Shown one piece after another: positions 14,850 through 23,165 of a DNA stretch of 64,000 nucleotides. The stretch is from CAVUAT01 sp963848045 (GTDB lineage: Bacteria > Actinomycetota > Thermoleophilia > Solirubrobacterales > 70-9), in the NCBI GenBank assembly GCA_963848045.1, contig CAWKCC010000002.1, forward strand, positions 124,001 to 188,000, in the 5' to 3' direction. The notes under the pieces were generated by a model, which did not search any database, had not been told where the DNA came from, and saw nothing but the letters and a program-made list of their open reading frames with translations. Made by a program: the position numbers and the translations under genes. Numbering within the stretch: position 1 is the stretch's first letter; every line of letters begins with the position of its first letter.

Positions 14850-16366
14850 CCGGCGCGGGACCAGCGCGGCCGGGCGTGGCCTACCTGGTGGGGGCGGGCC
14901 CCGGCGATCCGGGTCTGATGACCGCGCGAGCCCTCGAGCTGGTGGCGAGCGCCGACGTGATCGTGCACGACCGCCTGATTCCGGCTGAGGCGCTGGTGGG
15001 GGCCCGCGAGGGCGCCGAGTTGCTCTACGTCGGCAAGAAGCCCGGCGACGCCACCGTCCCACAGGACGAGATCGAGGGGCTGCTGATCGACAGGGCGCAG
15101 GCGGGACGCAGCGTCGTGCGGCTGAAGGGAGGCGACCCGTTCGTGTTCGGTCGCGGCGGTGAGGAGGCAGAGGCCCTGGCGTCAGCGGGGATCGCCTTCG
15201 AGGTCGTGCCGGGCGTCACCGCCGGGATCGCCGCCACCGCCTATGCCGGCATCCCGGTCACCCATCGCGACGACGCCTCCGCGGTGGCCTTCGTCACCGG
15301 GCACGAGGACCCCGCCAAGCCCGACACCGCACTCGACTACACCGCGCTCGCGGCCTTTCCCGGCACGCTCGTCTTCTACATGGGCGTCAAGGCCCTGCCC
15401 CGGATCGCCGAGCGGCTGATCGCCGAGGGTCGCGACCCGGCCGAGCCCGCCGCCGTGATCGAGCGCGGCACCCTGCCGGGCCAGCGCGTGCTCACGGCGC
15501 CCCTCGGCCAGATCGCGGAGGCCGTCGCGGGCGCGGCGATCAGACCCCCGGCACTGACCGTGGTGGGTCCGGTCGCCGCGCGGCGCGAGCAGATCGCCTG
15601 GCTCGAGCGGCGTCCCCTGCACGGCGTGCGCGTGGCGGTCACCCGCGCCAGGGCGCAGGCGAGCGGGCTGGCGCGCCGGCTCGCGGCGCTGGGCGCCGAG
15701 CCGATCGAGCTGCCCTCGATCCGGATCGTGCCCCGCCTCGGCACCGACGAGGTCCGGCGCGCCGTCGAGTCCCTGCACACCTACGCGCTCGTCTGCGTGA
15801 CCAGCGCAAACGGCGCGCACCTTCTGTTCGAGGCGATGGCCGCGCAGGGCCGCGACGCGCGCGCCCTCGCCAACGCCGATGTCGCGGCGATCGGCCCCGG
15901 GACGGCGCGCGCCCTCGCCGAGCACGGCATCACCGCCGACCTCGTCCCGGAGCGCTTCGTCGCCGAGTCACTGGTGGAGGCTCTCGCCGAGCTGCCGCTC
16001 GAGGGCAGGCCGGTGCTGATCGCGCGAGCGGCCGAGGCACGCGAGGTGCTGCCCGATGCCCTGCGCGAGCGCGGCGCGCAGGTTGACGTCGTGGCGCTGT
16101 ACGAGACCGTGGTCGAGACGCCCCCGCCCGAGGCGGTGCAGGCCGCCCGCGGCGCCGACTTCATCACCTTCACCTCCGCCTCCACGGTCACCAACCTGCT
16201 CGAGGCCCTCGGCGACGGCATGCCGAAGCGCGCCCGCGTGATCTCGATCGGCCCGGTGACCAGCGCCGCCGCCCGCCGGGCGGGCCTGGAGGTCCATGCC
16301 GAGGCCGAGCGCCACGACATCGACGGCCTCCTCGGAGCCCTGCTGGAGGCGGCCGCGCGCCGCTGA
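14846..16366 (+). CDS. cobA-hemD: Fused uroporphyrinogen-III C-methyltransferase / uroporphyrinogen-III synthase
   Basis: A 506-residue bifunctional protein. Residues 1-250 are the SAM-dependent methyltransferase (CobA/SUMT: AYLVGAGPGDPGLMT, VRLKGGDPFVFGRGGEE, VPGVTAG) leading to precorrin-2 and sirohaem. Residues from about 255 (HGVRVAVTRARAQ) are HemD, which cyclises hydroxymethylbilane; TFTSASTVTNL and ISIGPVTSAAARRAG are typical of its C-terminal part. The start is GTG 14846, overlapping the hemC TGA. Such fusions are known in several Gram-positive lineages. It sits at the branch point of the haem and sirohaem/cobalamin routes. Confidence 0.93.
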   Translation: MTGAGPARPGVAYLVGAGPGDPGLMTARALELVASADVIVHDRLIPAEALVGAREGAELLYVGKKPGDATVPQDEIEGLLIDRAQAGRSVVRLKGGDPFVFGRGGEEAEALASAGIAFEVVPGVTAGIAATAYAGIPVTHRDDASAVAFVTGHEDPAKPDTALDYTALAAFPGTLVFYMGVKALPRIAERLIAEGRDPAEPAAVIERGTLPGQRVLTAPLGQIAEAVAGAAIRPPALTVVGPVAARREQIAWLERRPLHGVRVAVTRARAQASGLARRLAALGAEPIELPSIRIVPRLGTDEVRRAVESLHTYALVCVTSANGAHLLFEAMAAQGRDARALANADVAAIGPGTARALAEHGITADLVPERFVAESLVEALAELPLEGRPVLIARAAEAREVLPDALRERGAQVDVVALYETVVETPPPEAVQAARGADFITFTSASTVTNLLEALGDGMPKRARVISIGPVTSAAARRAGLEVHAEAERHDIDGLLGALLEAAARR

Positions 16367-16382
16367 GCGCGCCTCTCCGGGA

Positions 16383-16388
16383 TAGATT
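16383..16388 (+). promoter_or_regulatory. Candidate -10 element (TAGATT) for the SAM hydroxide adenosyltransferase gene
   Basis: TAGATT ends 7 nt before ATG 16396, consistent with a leaderless transcript and supporting this start over the TTG at 16387, which lies inside the hexamer. Confidence 0.45.
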
Positions 16389-16395
16389 GGGGACC

Positions 16396-17211
16396 ATGGC
16401 CGAGGGGCTCCCGATCACCTTTCTCTCCGATTACGGCTACGAGGACGAGTTCGCGGGCGTCTGCCGCTCCGTGATCCGCCAGATCGCGCCGGAGGCGCCG
16501 CTGGTGGACCTCACGCACGGGATCGGGCGACAGGGAATCCGCCACGGGGCGCTGGCGCTGGTCAACGCGCTGCCCTACACGCCCCCCGGAGTGCACCTGG
16601 CCGTGGTCGACCCGGGGGTCGGGACCGCCCGGCGGCCGGTCGTGGTGACGACGATGGAGGAGGGGCGCTTCCTGGTCGGCCCCGACAACGGCCTGCTCCA
16701 GCCGGCGATCGAGCGCTTCGGCGGAGCAGCCCGGGCGATCGACATCTCGCGCTCTCCCTTCCGGCTCGAACCGGTCTCGGCCACCTTCCACGGCCGCGAT
16801 CTGTTCGCGCCGGTGGCCGCCCACCTCGCCCTCGGAGCGAAGCTCGATGAGGCCGGCGAGAAGTTCGATCCGGCCGAGCTTGTCGGCCTCGACCTGCCAC
16901 GGCCCGAGGTCTCGGGCGGCGAGGTCGCCGCGCACGCGCTCTACGCCGACCGCTACGGAAACGTCACCCTCGACGCCGAGCCCGCCCACGCGGAGGCTGT
17001 GGGCATCCATCTCGGGGCGCACCTCGAGGTGCAGGCGCCCGATGGCCGCTTCGAGGCCGCCTGGGTCTCGAGCTTCGCCGACCTCAGCCCGGGCGAGGTG
17101 CTGCTCTACGAGGACTCCTCACGGCGGCTGGCGCTGGCCCTCAACAACGGCAGCGCAGCCGGCCTGCTCGACCTCGCACCCGATGCCGAGGTCACCCTGA
17201 GGCCCGTCTAG
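16396..17211 (+). CDS. SAM hydroxide adenosyltransferase (DUF62 family)
   Basis: Members of this family split S-adenosylmethionine to adenosine and methionine using water or hydroxide; fluorinase and chlorinase are relatives. The 271-residue protein carries FLSDYGYEDEF at the N-terminus, VDPGVGTARRPVVV, VGPDNGLLQPA and TFHGRDLFAPVAAHLA, the standard active-site segments. Nothing indicates halide use, so hydrolysis is the more likely activity. The start is ATG 16396. birA follows 5 bases after the stop and is probably co-transcribed. Confidence 0.88.
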   Translation: MAEGLPITFLSDYGYEDEFAGVCRSVIRQIAPEAPLVDLTHGIGRQGIRHGALALVNALPYTPPGVHLAVVDPGVGTARRPVVVTTMEEGRFLVGPDNGLLQPAIERFGGAARAIDISRSPFRLEPVSATFHGRDLFAPVAAHLALGAKLDEAGEKFDPAELVGLDLPRPEVSGGEVAAHALYADRYGNVTLDAEPAHAEAVGIHLGAHLEVQAPDGRFEAAWVSSFADLSPGEVLLYEDSSRRLALALNNGSAAGLLDLAPDAEVTLRPV

Positions 17212-17216
17212 GCGGG

Positions 17217-17927
17217 ATGTCTCCGCTCGGCTCCCCACACCGGCACTACCGGCGCACCGACTCCACCAACGCAAGGGTCAGGGAGCTCGCAGCCGCGGGT
17301 GCTCCGGGCGGACTCGTGGTCACCGCAGACGAGCAGGACGCGGGCAGGGGACGGCAGGGCCGCAGCTGGTTCGGGCCGCCCGGCGGCACCCTCCTCTACT
17401 CGGCGCTGCTGCGACCGCTGGGAGACCGGCCCCTGCTGCCGCTGGCCGTCCCCCTCGCGGTCTGCGCCGCCGCCGAATCGCTCGCGCCGGTGAGTTGCGA
17501 GGTCAAGTGGCCCAACGACGTCTGGCTCGAGGGGCGCAAGCTCGCCGGAGTGCTGATCGAGTCGCGATTCGAGCACCCCGGCGAGCCCTGGGCTGTGATC
17601 GGGGTGGGGCTCAACCTCTCGGTCGAGCGCGATCACTTCCCCCCGGAGCTGCGGGAGACGGCGACCTCGCTGTCGCTGCAGCCGGGATCGAGCGGGCGGG
17701 CCCTCGCCGCGCTCAACCGGGAGCTGCGCCGCCTGCTGTGCACCCGCGATGCCGAGGTGCTGCGCGAGTTCCGCAGCCGCGACTCGCTCGCGGGCAGGCC
17801 GATCTCATGGGACGGCGGCTCGGGCTTCGCCAGGGGGGTCGACGACGCCGGGCACCTGCTGGTCGATTCGGGTGAAGGCCGCGTGGCGCTGGGCGCCGGC
17901 GAGGTCCACCTCTCGATCGGGCCCTAG
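17217..17927 (+). CDS. birA: Biotin--[acetyl-CoA-carboxylase] ligase
   Basis: The enzyme attaches biotin to the carrier subunit of acetyl/propionyl-CoA carboxylases. The 236-residue protein has the GRGRQGRSW adenylate-binding loop, KWPNDVWLEGRKLAGVL and a C-terminal SH3-like domain. It lacks an N-terminal DNA-binding domain, so it is a group I ligase and not a repressor. The stop overlaps the stop of the convergent helicase gene (CTAG). Confidence 0.93.
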   Translation: MSPLGSPHRHYRRTDSTNARVRELAAAGAPGGLVVTADEQDAGRGRQGRSWFGPPGGTLLYSALLRPLGDRPLLPLAVPLAVCAAAESLAPVSCEVKWPNDVWLEGRKLAGVLIESRFEHPGEPWAVIGVGLNLSVERDHFPPELRETATSLSLQPGSSGRALAALNRELRRLLCTRDAEVLREFRSRDSLAGRPISWDGGSGFARGVDDAGHLLVDSGEGRVALGAGEVHLSIGP

Positions 17928-20593
17928 CCCCGCCCGGCTCCGTCGGGCCGGGCGCTGTCGGCCGCGGTGACCTCGGCGCTGGAGGATTCGATGTCCTTCT
18001 GTGCGGCTCCGTTCGAGCCCTTCGCGTTGCCGCCGCGCTTCGTCGCCCGATCCGGGGCCTTGGCGGGGCTCTTGTCAGAGCTACTGGCTGACGCCTTCGC
18101 ACCCTTTCGTCCCGAGCCGCCGTTGGCGCGCTCGCCCGCCGGCCTGCCGTTGCCCTTGCGCTTGCGGCGGCGGCGGCGCGAGCCCGACTTGGGGAAGTTG
18201 CGAAGCAGCTCACGGGCGACGCCTGATGGCTTGCGGGCGGCCCGCATACGAGCGCCCCGCAGCACCTCCTCGCCCTCGGGTGTGTGAGCGACAGCGGCGG
18301 CGAGCAGCGAGGCGGCCAGCCGGCGGTCCTGGTTGCGGGCGGCGTGCACGAGGCGGCGCGCGTTGCGGCCGTGGGCGCGTCCCGACGAGTTGACCAGCAG
18401 GCCAAGCAGCCGCTTGGTCTCGGGCCAGCGCTGCACCGCGTACTCCTCGTGGACGTCGCGCGTGTAGTCGGCGAGGCGCCAGACCCAGGCCTGCGCCTGG
18501 TCGCGGCGCCCGATGCGGTTCTCGGCGAGCGCCTCGAGCAGCACCCGGGTGCCGGCGCGGCGGTCGTCGCGAGCCCAGGTGCCGACGGTGTCGATCGCGT
18601 CGTCGAAGGCCTCGGCGTTGCCGAGTGTGGCGATCTCGGAGAGCGCCTTGATCCGAAGCTGGGAGTTGCGGTTGCGCTGCACGCAGGTGAGCAGGAAGCG
18701 GCGGCGCAGCTCCTTGGTCGAATCGTGCTGGAGCATCGCCTTGGCGCGCCGCCAGCCCGAGGGATTGACCCGCGCCCCTGCCAGCGCGGCCCAGACGTGC
18801 TGCTCGGGGTGGTCGAGGTTCTCGACGGCGATCCGCCAGAGCTCGCGCTCGAGCACCTCGAGGCGGCGATCGGAGTCGCCCGCGACCGGCACGACCCGCT
18901 TCTCGACCCGCACCCGCCGCCCGCGACCACGGCGGACCGGACCGACCACGATCGCGCCGCCGCGGTAGACGTCGCGGTCGAGCAGGCTGTGGAGCGTCAC
19001 GACAGCCTCGTCGTTGGTGGTGGCGGGATGGACGAAATCGAGCACCAGCCCGGCCTCCTTGCCCTGGTTTCGCCGGGTGACACGGCCGACTCGCTGCTGG
19101 TAGACGCGCTTGGAGGCGGTTGGGGCGAGGTGCATGCAGATCGTGGCGCGCGGGGAGTTCCAGCCCTCGGCGAGCAGCATCGCGTTGCAGAGCACGTCGA
19201 CCTCGCCCCGCTCAAAGGCGGCGAGGATCTCGGCGAGCTCCCGCTTCGGCGTCTCGCCAGAGACGGCGCGGGCGTTGATGCCGGCGGCCTGGAAGGCCTT
19301 GGCGACGTTGTTCGCGTGCTTGACGCCGGCCGCGTAGATCACCCCCGGCACGTTGCGAAAGCGCGAGCGGTAGAGGTCGGCGATCGCGACGTTGAAGGGC
19401 GCCTGGTCGAGCAGCTTCGCCAACTCCTCCTGGTCGAAGTCCTGGTCCACCTCGCCCTTGCGCAGGGGCACGTTGGCGATCGTCCGCACGCCGGGTCCCG
19501 GGGGGATGCGGATGCAGCGCAGCGGCGAGATCACCCCGCGCCTGGCCGCCTGGGCCAGATCGAAGCGCGAGGTCTGGGTGGGGAAGAGATCGGTGACGTG
19601 CCTGGCGATCAGCGCGCCCGTGGCGGTCATGCCGATGAAGACCGGGCCCGTCCAGGAGCGGATGCAGGCGCTCGTCTTCTCGCCGAGTGCCGTGTGGGCC
19701 TCGTCGCAGATCACGATCGAATAGGCGTCCGAGACCCTGCCGGCGTTGCGCACGAACCACTGGTAGGTCTCGACCGTGACCGGGCCGTAGGGATGATCGG
19801 CGCCGTCGAGCAGCGGCGGCGAGAGCCGCTCGGCGTAACCGCGGTCGGAGATCTCGCCGATGAACTGGTCCACCAGGTTGCGGCGGTGGGTGAGGATCAG
19901 GACGCCGCCCGTGCGCGAGGCCTCGACGAAGCCGACGGCGGCGACCGTCTTGCCGGCGCCAGTCGCGTGCTCGAACCAGAAGCGCCGGCTGGCGCCCGGA
20001 TCGTCGAGTGCCTCCTCGTCGAGAATCTCGACCTCCTCGCCGGACTCGTCCCAGTCCTTCGGCTCCTCGTCGGGCGCGAGGTCGTCGTCCTCGTCGGGGA
20101 ACTGCTCAGAGTCCCCGAGGTCTTCGAGCTCCAGCTCGTCGCCTGCGGCCGCCTTCAAGGGCTTGGGCTTCGCCTTCGCCTTCGCAGAGTCCGCCGAACC
20201 GTTGCCGGCCGCGGAGCCCGCGCCGTTGCCGTTCACGTACTCGCCCTGGATGTCGGTGATCAGCGCGGCAAGCGTTCCCGAGAGGGCATCGACCTGGTGG
20301 GGGTTGAGCTCGGCCCCGTCGGCCAGGTGGGGGCTCGGCTCGGCGAGCAGCCGCTCCAGGCCCAGCAGCAGCGAGTAGTCGCGCCGCCACTCGATCGAGG
20401 GCGTCTCCCGGCCCGCGGCGATCTCGGCGAGGGCGGCGTCGAGCGCCTGGCGGCGCGGGCTGCCGGGCTCGAGGTCCTTGGGACTCTCGCCTTCGAGCAG
20501 GAAGGACTCGCGCGCGAACTCTCTCGCTCGCTCCATATCGGCCCCGGTCGGAGCCTTCGCCGCCTTCGCGGCCACTTGAGTGGTCTCAGCCAT
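17924..20593 (-). CDS. SF2 helicase (DEAH type) with acidic insertion before Walker A and basic C-terminal tail
   Basis: An 889-residue superfamily 2 helicase/translocase. A Q-like motif (LNPHQVDAL, residues 96-104) is separated from Walker A (ATGAGKTVAA, about 210-219) by a low-complexity, strongly acidic segment of roughly 90 residues (for example QFPDEDDDLAPDEEP). Then come DEAH at 297-300, motif III MTATG at 322-326, helicase C-terminal features, and motif VI QQRVGRVTRR near 499-508. Residues 580-780 are helical, and the last 100 residues are Arg/Lys/Gly/Ser-rich, likely nucleic-acid binding. I cannot assign a specific DNA or RNA role. The start is ATG 20593. Confidence 0.85.
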   Translation of the reverse strand: MAETTQVAAKAAKAPTGADMERAREFARESFLLEGESPKDLEPGSPRRQALDAALAEIAAGRETPSIEWRRDYSLLLGLERLLAEPSPHLADGAELNPHQVDALSGTLAALITDIQGEYVNGNGAGSAAGNGSADSAKAKAKPKPLKAAAGDELELEDLGDSEQFPDEDDDLAPDEEPKDWDESGEEVEILDEEALDDPGASRRFWFEHATGAGKTVAAVGFVEASRTGGVLILTHRRNLVDQFIGEISDRGYAERLSPPLLDGADHPYGPVTVETYQWFVRNAGRVSDAYSIVICDEAHTALGEKTSACIRSWTGPVFIGMTATGALIARHVTDLFPTQTSRFDLAQAARRGVISPLRCIRIPPGPGVRTIANVPLRKGEVDQDFDQEELAKLLDQAPFNVAIADLYRSRFRNVPGVIYAAGVKHANNVAKAFQAAGINARAVSGETPKRELAEILAAFERGEVDVLCNAMLLAEGWNSPRATICMHLAPTASKRVYQQRVGRVTRRNQGKEAGLVLDFVHPATTNDEAVVTLHSLLDRDVYRGGAIVVGPVRRGRGRRVRVEKRVVPVAGDSDRRLEVLERELWRIAVENLDHPEQHVWAALAGARVNPSGWRRAKAMLQHDSTKELRRRFLLTCVQRNRNSQLRIKALSEIATLGNAEAFDDAIDTVGTWARDDRRAGTRVLLEALAENRIGRRDQAQAWVWRLADYTRDVHEEYAVQRWPETKRLLGLLVNSSGRAHGRNARRLVHAARNQDRRLAASLLAAAVAHTPEGEEVLRGARMRAARKPSGVARELLRNFPKSGSRRRRRKRKGNGRPAGERANGGSGRKGAKASASSSDKSPAKAPDRATKRGGNAKGSNGAAQKDIESSSAEVTAADSARPDGAGRG

Positions 20594-20670
20594 GAGGCTT
20601 TCTGATCCGGCGCTCCCCGCCCGAGAAATGCAGGAGCGAGGCGCGTCTTGCCTGATCGTGGGTGACGCCG

Positions 20671-20686
20671 GGAGCTGAGTAGCTCC
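20671..20686 (+). other. Short hairpin upstream of the TlpA-like gene
   Basis: GGAGCT and AGCTCC form a 6-bp stem around GAGT in the 186-base divergent spacer between the helicase and TlpA-like genes. No T-tract follows, so it is not a typical terminator. Confidence 0.35.
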
Positions 20687-20729
20687 GGTGCCGCCCCCAG
20701 GTCCAGGAACAGCTCGGACCGCTGATAAC

Positions 20730-20735
20730 TATAGA
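20730..20735 (+). promoter_or_regulatory. Candidate -10 element (TATAGA) for the TlpA-like gene
   Basis: This lies in the only AT-rich patch (GATAACTATAGAC) of the divergent spacer, 44 nt before ATG 20780. No clear -35 was found. Confidence 0.35.
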
Positions 20736-20779
20736 CACCGGCGGCATGGAAGGAGCGCCGACCCTTCAAGATGTGAGAG

Positions 20780-21352
20780 ATGACCACCAAGCTGCTGTCC
20801 GGAATCGCCCTGCTGCTGGCCGCCGCCGCGCTCGCCGCCTGCGGCTCGGGCGACGGCGCGGGGAACCCCGACTCCGAGCTCTCGCTCGAGCAGGCCACCG
20901 CCCCGCTGGAGGACGCGAGCCCGCGGTTGGCCGAGGTTCGCGCGCAGGCGAACCAGCTGCTCGACGGCGGCACCGATGCCTTCGAGAAGCGACTGGGGGC
21001 GCTCGAGGGCAGCCCGGTGGTGGTCAACAAATGGGCTTCATGGTGCGGCCCGTGCCGCTTCGAGTTCCCCTTCTTCCAGGCTGAGGCGCTGAGGCGGGGC
21101 GCCGAGGTCGCCTTCCTCGGGGTCGGCGCAAACGACTCGGAGGGGGCCATGACGACATTCCTCGAGCAGCTGCCGCTCCCCTATCCCTCCTACCTCGACC
21201 CCGACCAGGAGATCGCCGCCGAGATCGAGGCGCCGGTCAACTTCCCGGCGACCGCCTTCTACGACTCGAGCGGCGAGCTGGTCTTCACCCACCAGGGCGT
21301 CTACTCCGACAAGGCGGCGCTGGCCGCCGACATCGAGCGCTACGCGAACTAG
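20780..21352 (+). CDS. TlpA/ResA-like thioredoxin-fold lipoprotein
   Basis: A 190-residue exported thiol-disulfide protein. The N-terminal signal peptide ends in a lipobox (LAAC, Cys21), so it should be lipid-anchored outside the membrane. The thioredoxin domain begins near residue 75 with the redox motif WASWCGPCRFEFP, and the cis-proline loop is in NFPATAFYD. TlpA-like proteins often reduce apocytochrome c cysteines; the ccm genes upstream make this plausible but do not prove it. The start is ATG 20780. Confidence 0.87.
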   Translation: MTTKLLSGIALLLAAAALAACGSGDGAGNPDSELSLEQATAPLEDASPRLAEVRAQANQLLDGGTDAFEKRLGALEGSPVVVNKWASWCGPCRFEFPFFQAEALRRGAEVAFLGVGANDSEGAMTTFLEQLPLPYPSYLDPDQEIAAEIEAPVNFPATAFYDSSGELVFTHQGVYSDKAALAADIERYAN

Positions 21353-21407
21353 GGCCGCCCGGCGAGGCGCTTCGCCGGCATCCCGCCGCGCCGGGGCGCC
21401 CGATCGG

Positions 21408-21413
21408 GATAAT
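21408..21413 (+). promoter_or_regulatory. Candidate -10 element (GATAAT) for nfeD-slipin
   Basis: GATAAT matches five of six consensus bases and ends 8 nt before ATG 21422. It supports 21422 as the start codon, since ATG 21416 would be only 2 nt away. Confidence 0.45.
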
Positions 21414-21421
21414 GGATGTTG

Positions 21422-21898
21422 ATGGAGCTGATCGTGATCATCATCGCGGCGGTCGGAATCGGCCTCTTGCTGATGGAGTTGATGCTGCCCACGGGCGGCG
21501 CGCTCGCTGTGATCGGCGCCGCCGGCCTGATCGTCGCCGGGATCATCGCCTTCGGCGACGACTCGAAGTACGCCGACTACGCCGGGGGCGGGCTGGTAGC
21601 GCTCGGGGCGCTCTCGATCCTGAGCTTCTTCGTGATCACCCCCAAGATCGTCCGGGCCCAGCGCGACGAGCCGATCCGCACCGGCTGGGAGGAGCTGATC
21701 GGCGAGCCGGCCGAGGTCCGCACGCCCCTTGACCCCGTCGGCAACGTATTCGTCGGCGGCGCGCTCTGGAGGGCGCGGGCGGTGGGCGGCGCGAAGCCGG
21801 TCGAGGTCGGCAATATGGTGCTGATCCACGATGTGGACGGGCTGACGCTCGTCGTCGGGCCCGCCGAGGGCACCCAAACCAGCCAACGAGGGAGCTAG
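21422..21898 (+). CDS. NfeD-like membrane protein
   Basis: A 158-residue short NfeD protein: two or three membrane helices (residues 3-70) followed by a C-terminal OB-fold domain (EELIGEPAEVRTPLDPVGNVFVGGALWRA). Short NfeD proteins pair with slipins in membrane organisation. The gene for a slipin begins 3 bases after the stop, which secures the call. The start is ATG 21422 (MELIVIII); ATG 21416 in the same frame is possible. Confidence 0.88.
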   Translation: MELIVIIIAAVGIGLLLMELMLPTGGALAVIGAAGLIVAGIIAFGDDSKYADYAGGGLVALGALSILSFFVITPKIVRAQRDEPIRTGWEELIGEPAEVRTPLDPVGNVFVGGALWRARAVGGAKPVEVGNMVLIHDVDGLTLVVGPAEGTQTSQRGS

Positions 21899-21901
21899 CC
21901 A

Positions 21902-22675
21902 ATGGAAGTTGCAATCGGGATCGTCGTAGTCGCCGTCTTCTTCCTGTTCATCTTCCTCGGGCTCTCGATCCGGGTCCTGCGCGAGTACGAGCGCGGCGTC
22001 ATCTTCCGGCTGGGGCGCCTGATCGCCACCAAGGGTCCCGGCCTGATCCTGCTGATCCCCGTGATCGACCGCATGGTCCGCGTCGAGCTGCGGACCGTGA
22101 CGCTCAACATCCCGCCGCAGGAGGTGATCACCCGCGACAACGTCCCCTCGCGCGTCAACGCGGTCGCCTACTTCAAGGTGATCGACCCCAACCGGGCGAT
22201 CGTCGAGGTCGAGAACTTCCTGCTCGCCACCTCGCAGATCTCGCAGACCGCGCTGCGCTCGGTGCTCGGCAAGGCCGAGCTCGACATGCTTCTGGCCGAG
22301 CGCGAGCGCCTCAACGCCGACCTGCAGAAGATCATCGACGAGCAGACAGAGCCCTGGGGCGTCAAGGTCTCGACCGTCGAGATCAAGGACGTCGAGATCC
22401 CCGAGCAGATGCAGCGCGCGATGGCCCGCCAAGCCGAGGCCGAGCGCGAGCGGCGCGCCAAGATCATCGCGGCCGAGGGCGAGTTCCAGGCCGCCGAGAA
22501 GCTGGCCTCGGCCGCCGACATCATGAGCAAGAACACGGCGACGCTTCAGCTCCGCTACCTGCAGACGCTGCTCGAGATCGGCTCCAACAACAACACGACG
22601 ATCATCTTCCCGCTGCCGATCGAGCTGATGGAGGCATTCAACGATATCCGGACCCGCTCGGCCGGCGGCACCTGA
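21902..22675 (+). CDS. Slipin (stomatin/prohibitin, SPFH domain)
   Basis: A 257-residue membrane-scaffold protein. One N-terminal membrane helix (VVVAVFFLFIFLGLSI) precedes the SPFH domain (VLREYERGVIFRLGRL, IPPQEVITRDNV, LGKAELDMLLAER) and a coiled-coil/oligomerisation tail (MARQAEAERERRAKIIAAEGE). It pairs with the NfeD-like protein just upstream. A ribosome binding site GGGAG lies 8 bases before ATG 21902. Confidence 0.93.
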   Translation: MEVAIGIVVVAVFFLFIFLGLSIRVLREYERGVIFRLGRLIATKGPGLILLIPVIDRMVRVELRTVTLNIPPQEVITRDNVPSRVNAVAYFKVIDPNRAIVEVENFLLATSQISQTALRSVLGKAELDMLLAERERLNADLQKIIDEQTEPWGVKVSTVEIKDVEIPEQMQRAMARQAEAERERRAKIIAAEGEFQAAEKLASAADIMSKNTATLQLRYLQTLLEIGSNNNTTIIFPLPIELMEAFNDIRTRSAGGT

Positions 22676-22694
22676 GCCGGCGCGCGCCGAGGGC

Positions 22695-23165
22695 TTGAGC
22701 ACCGGGCACAGTCTCGCGGTCACCGTGCGCGAGGCCCGCGACGCCGGCGAGCGCCGGGCGGCGATGGCGCTGCGCACGGTCGTCTTCTGCGACGAGCAGG
22801 GCGTCTCGGGCCCCGAGGAGTTCGACGGGCTCGACGAGGAGGCGATCCAGGTCGTCGCCCTGGATCGGGGCCGCGTGGTCGCCACCTGCCGGCTGCGCCT
22901 GCTCGGCGACGGCCGCGACTGCAAGCTCGAGCGGATGGCGGTCGAGCGGCCCCTGCGGGGTGCAGGGGCCGGCGCCGGCCTGCTGGCCGGGGCCGAGTTG
23001 ATCGCTCACGATCGCGGCGCCGAGCGCATGCTCCTGCACGCCCAGATCCCGGCCCGCGGCTTCTACGCCGGGGCCGGCTACGGCGCCGAGGGCGAGCACT
23101 TCCAGGAAGCCGGGATCGAGCACGTGCGCATGACCAAGCCCCTGGCGGAGCCCGGCCGGGCATGA
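22695..23165 (+). CDS. GNAT-family N-acetyltransferase
   Basis: A 156-residue acyl-CoA transferase of the GNAT fold. Visible are the N-terminal VFCDEQGVSGPEEFDGLDE segment common in ElaA/PhnO-like members, the acetyl-CoA binding region KLERMAVERPLRGAGAGAGL (a variant of the Q/RxxGxG/A loop), and the terminal FYAGAGYGAEGEHFQEAGIEH. The substrate is unknown. The start is TTG 22695, 19 bases after the slipin gene. The stop overlaps the next start (ATGA). Confidence 0.82.
   Translation: MSTGHSLAVTVREARDAGERRAAMALRTVVFCDEQGVSGPEEFDGLDEEAIQVVALDRGRVVATCRLRLLGDGRDCKLERMAVERPLRGAGAGAGLLAGAELIAHDRGAERMLLHAQIPARGFYAGAGYGAEGEHFQEAGIEHVRMTKPLAEPGRA

Noticed and set aside
18284..20605. A 773-codon open frame on the plus strand opposite the helicase gene
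   Set aside because: It is a GC-skewed shadow frame: His/Asp/Glu/Val/Arg-rich sequence without domains, fully antisense to a helicase with all motifs.
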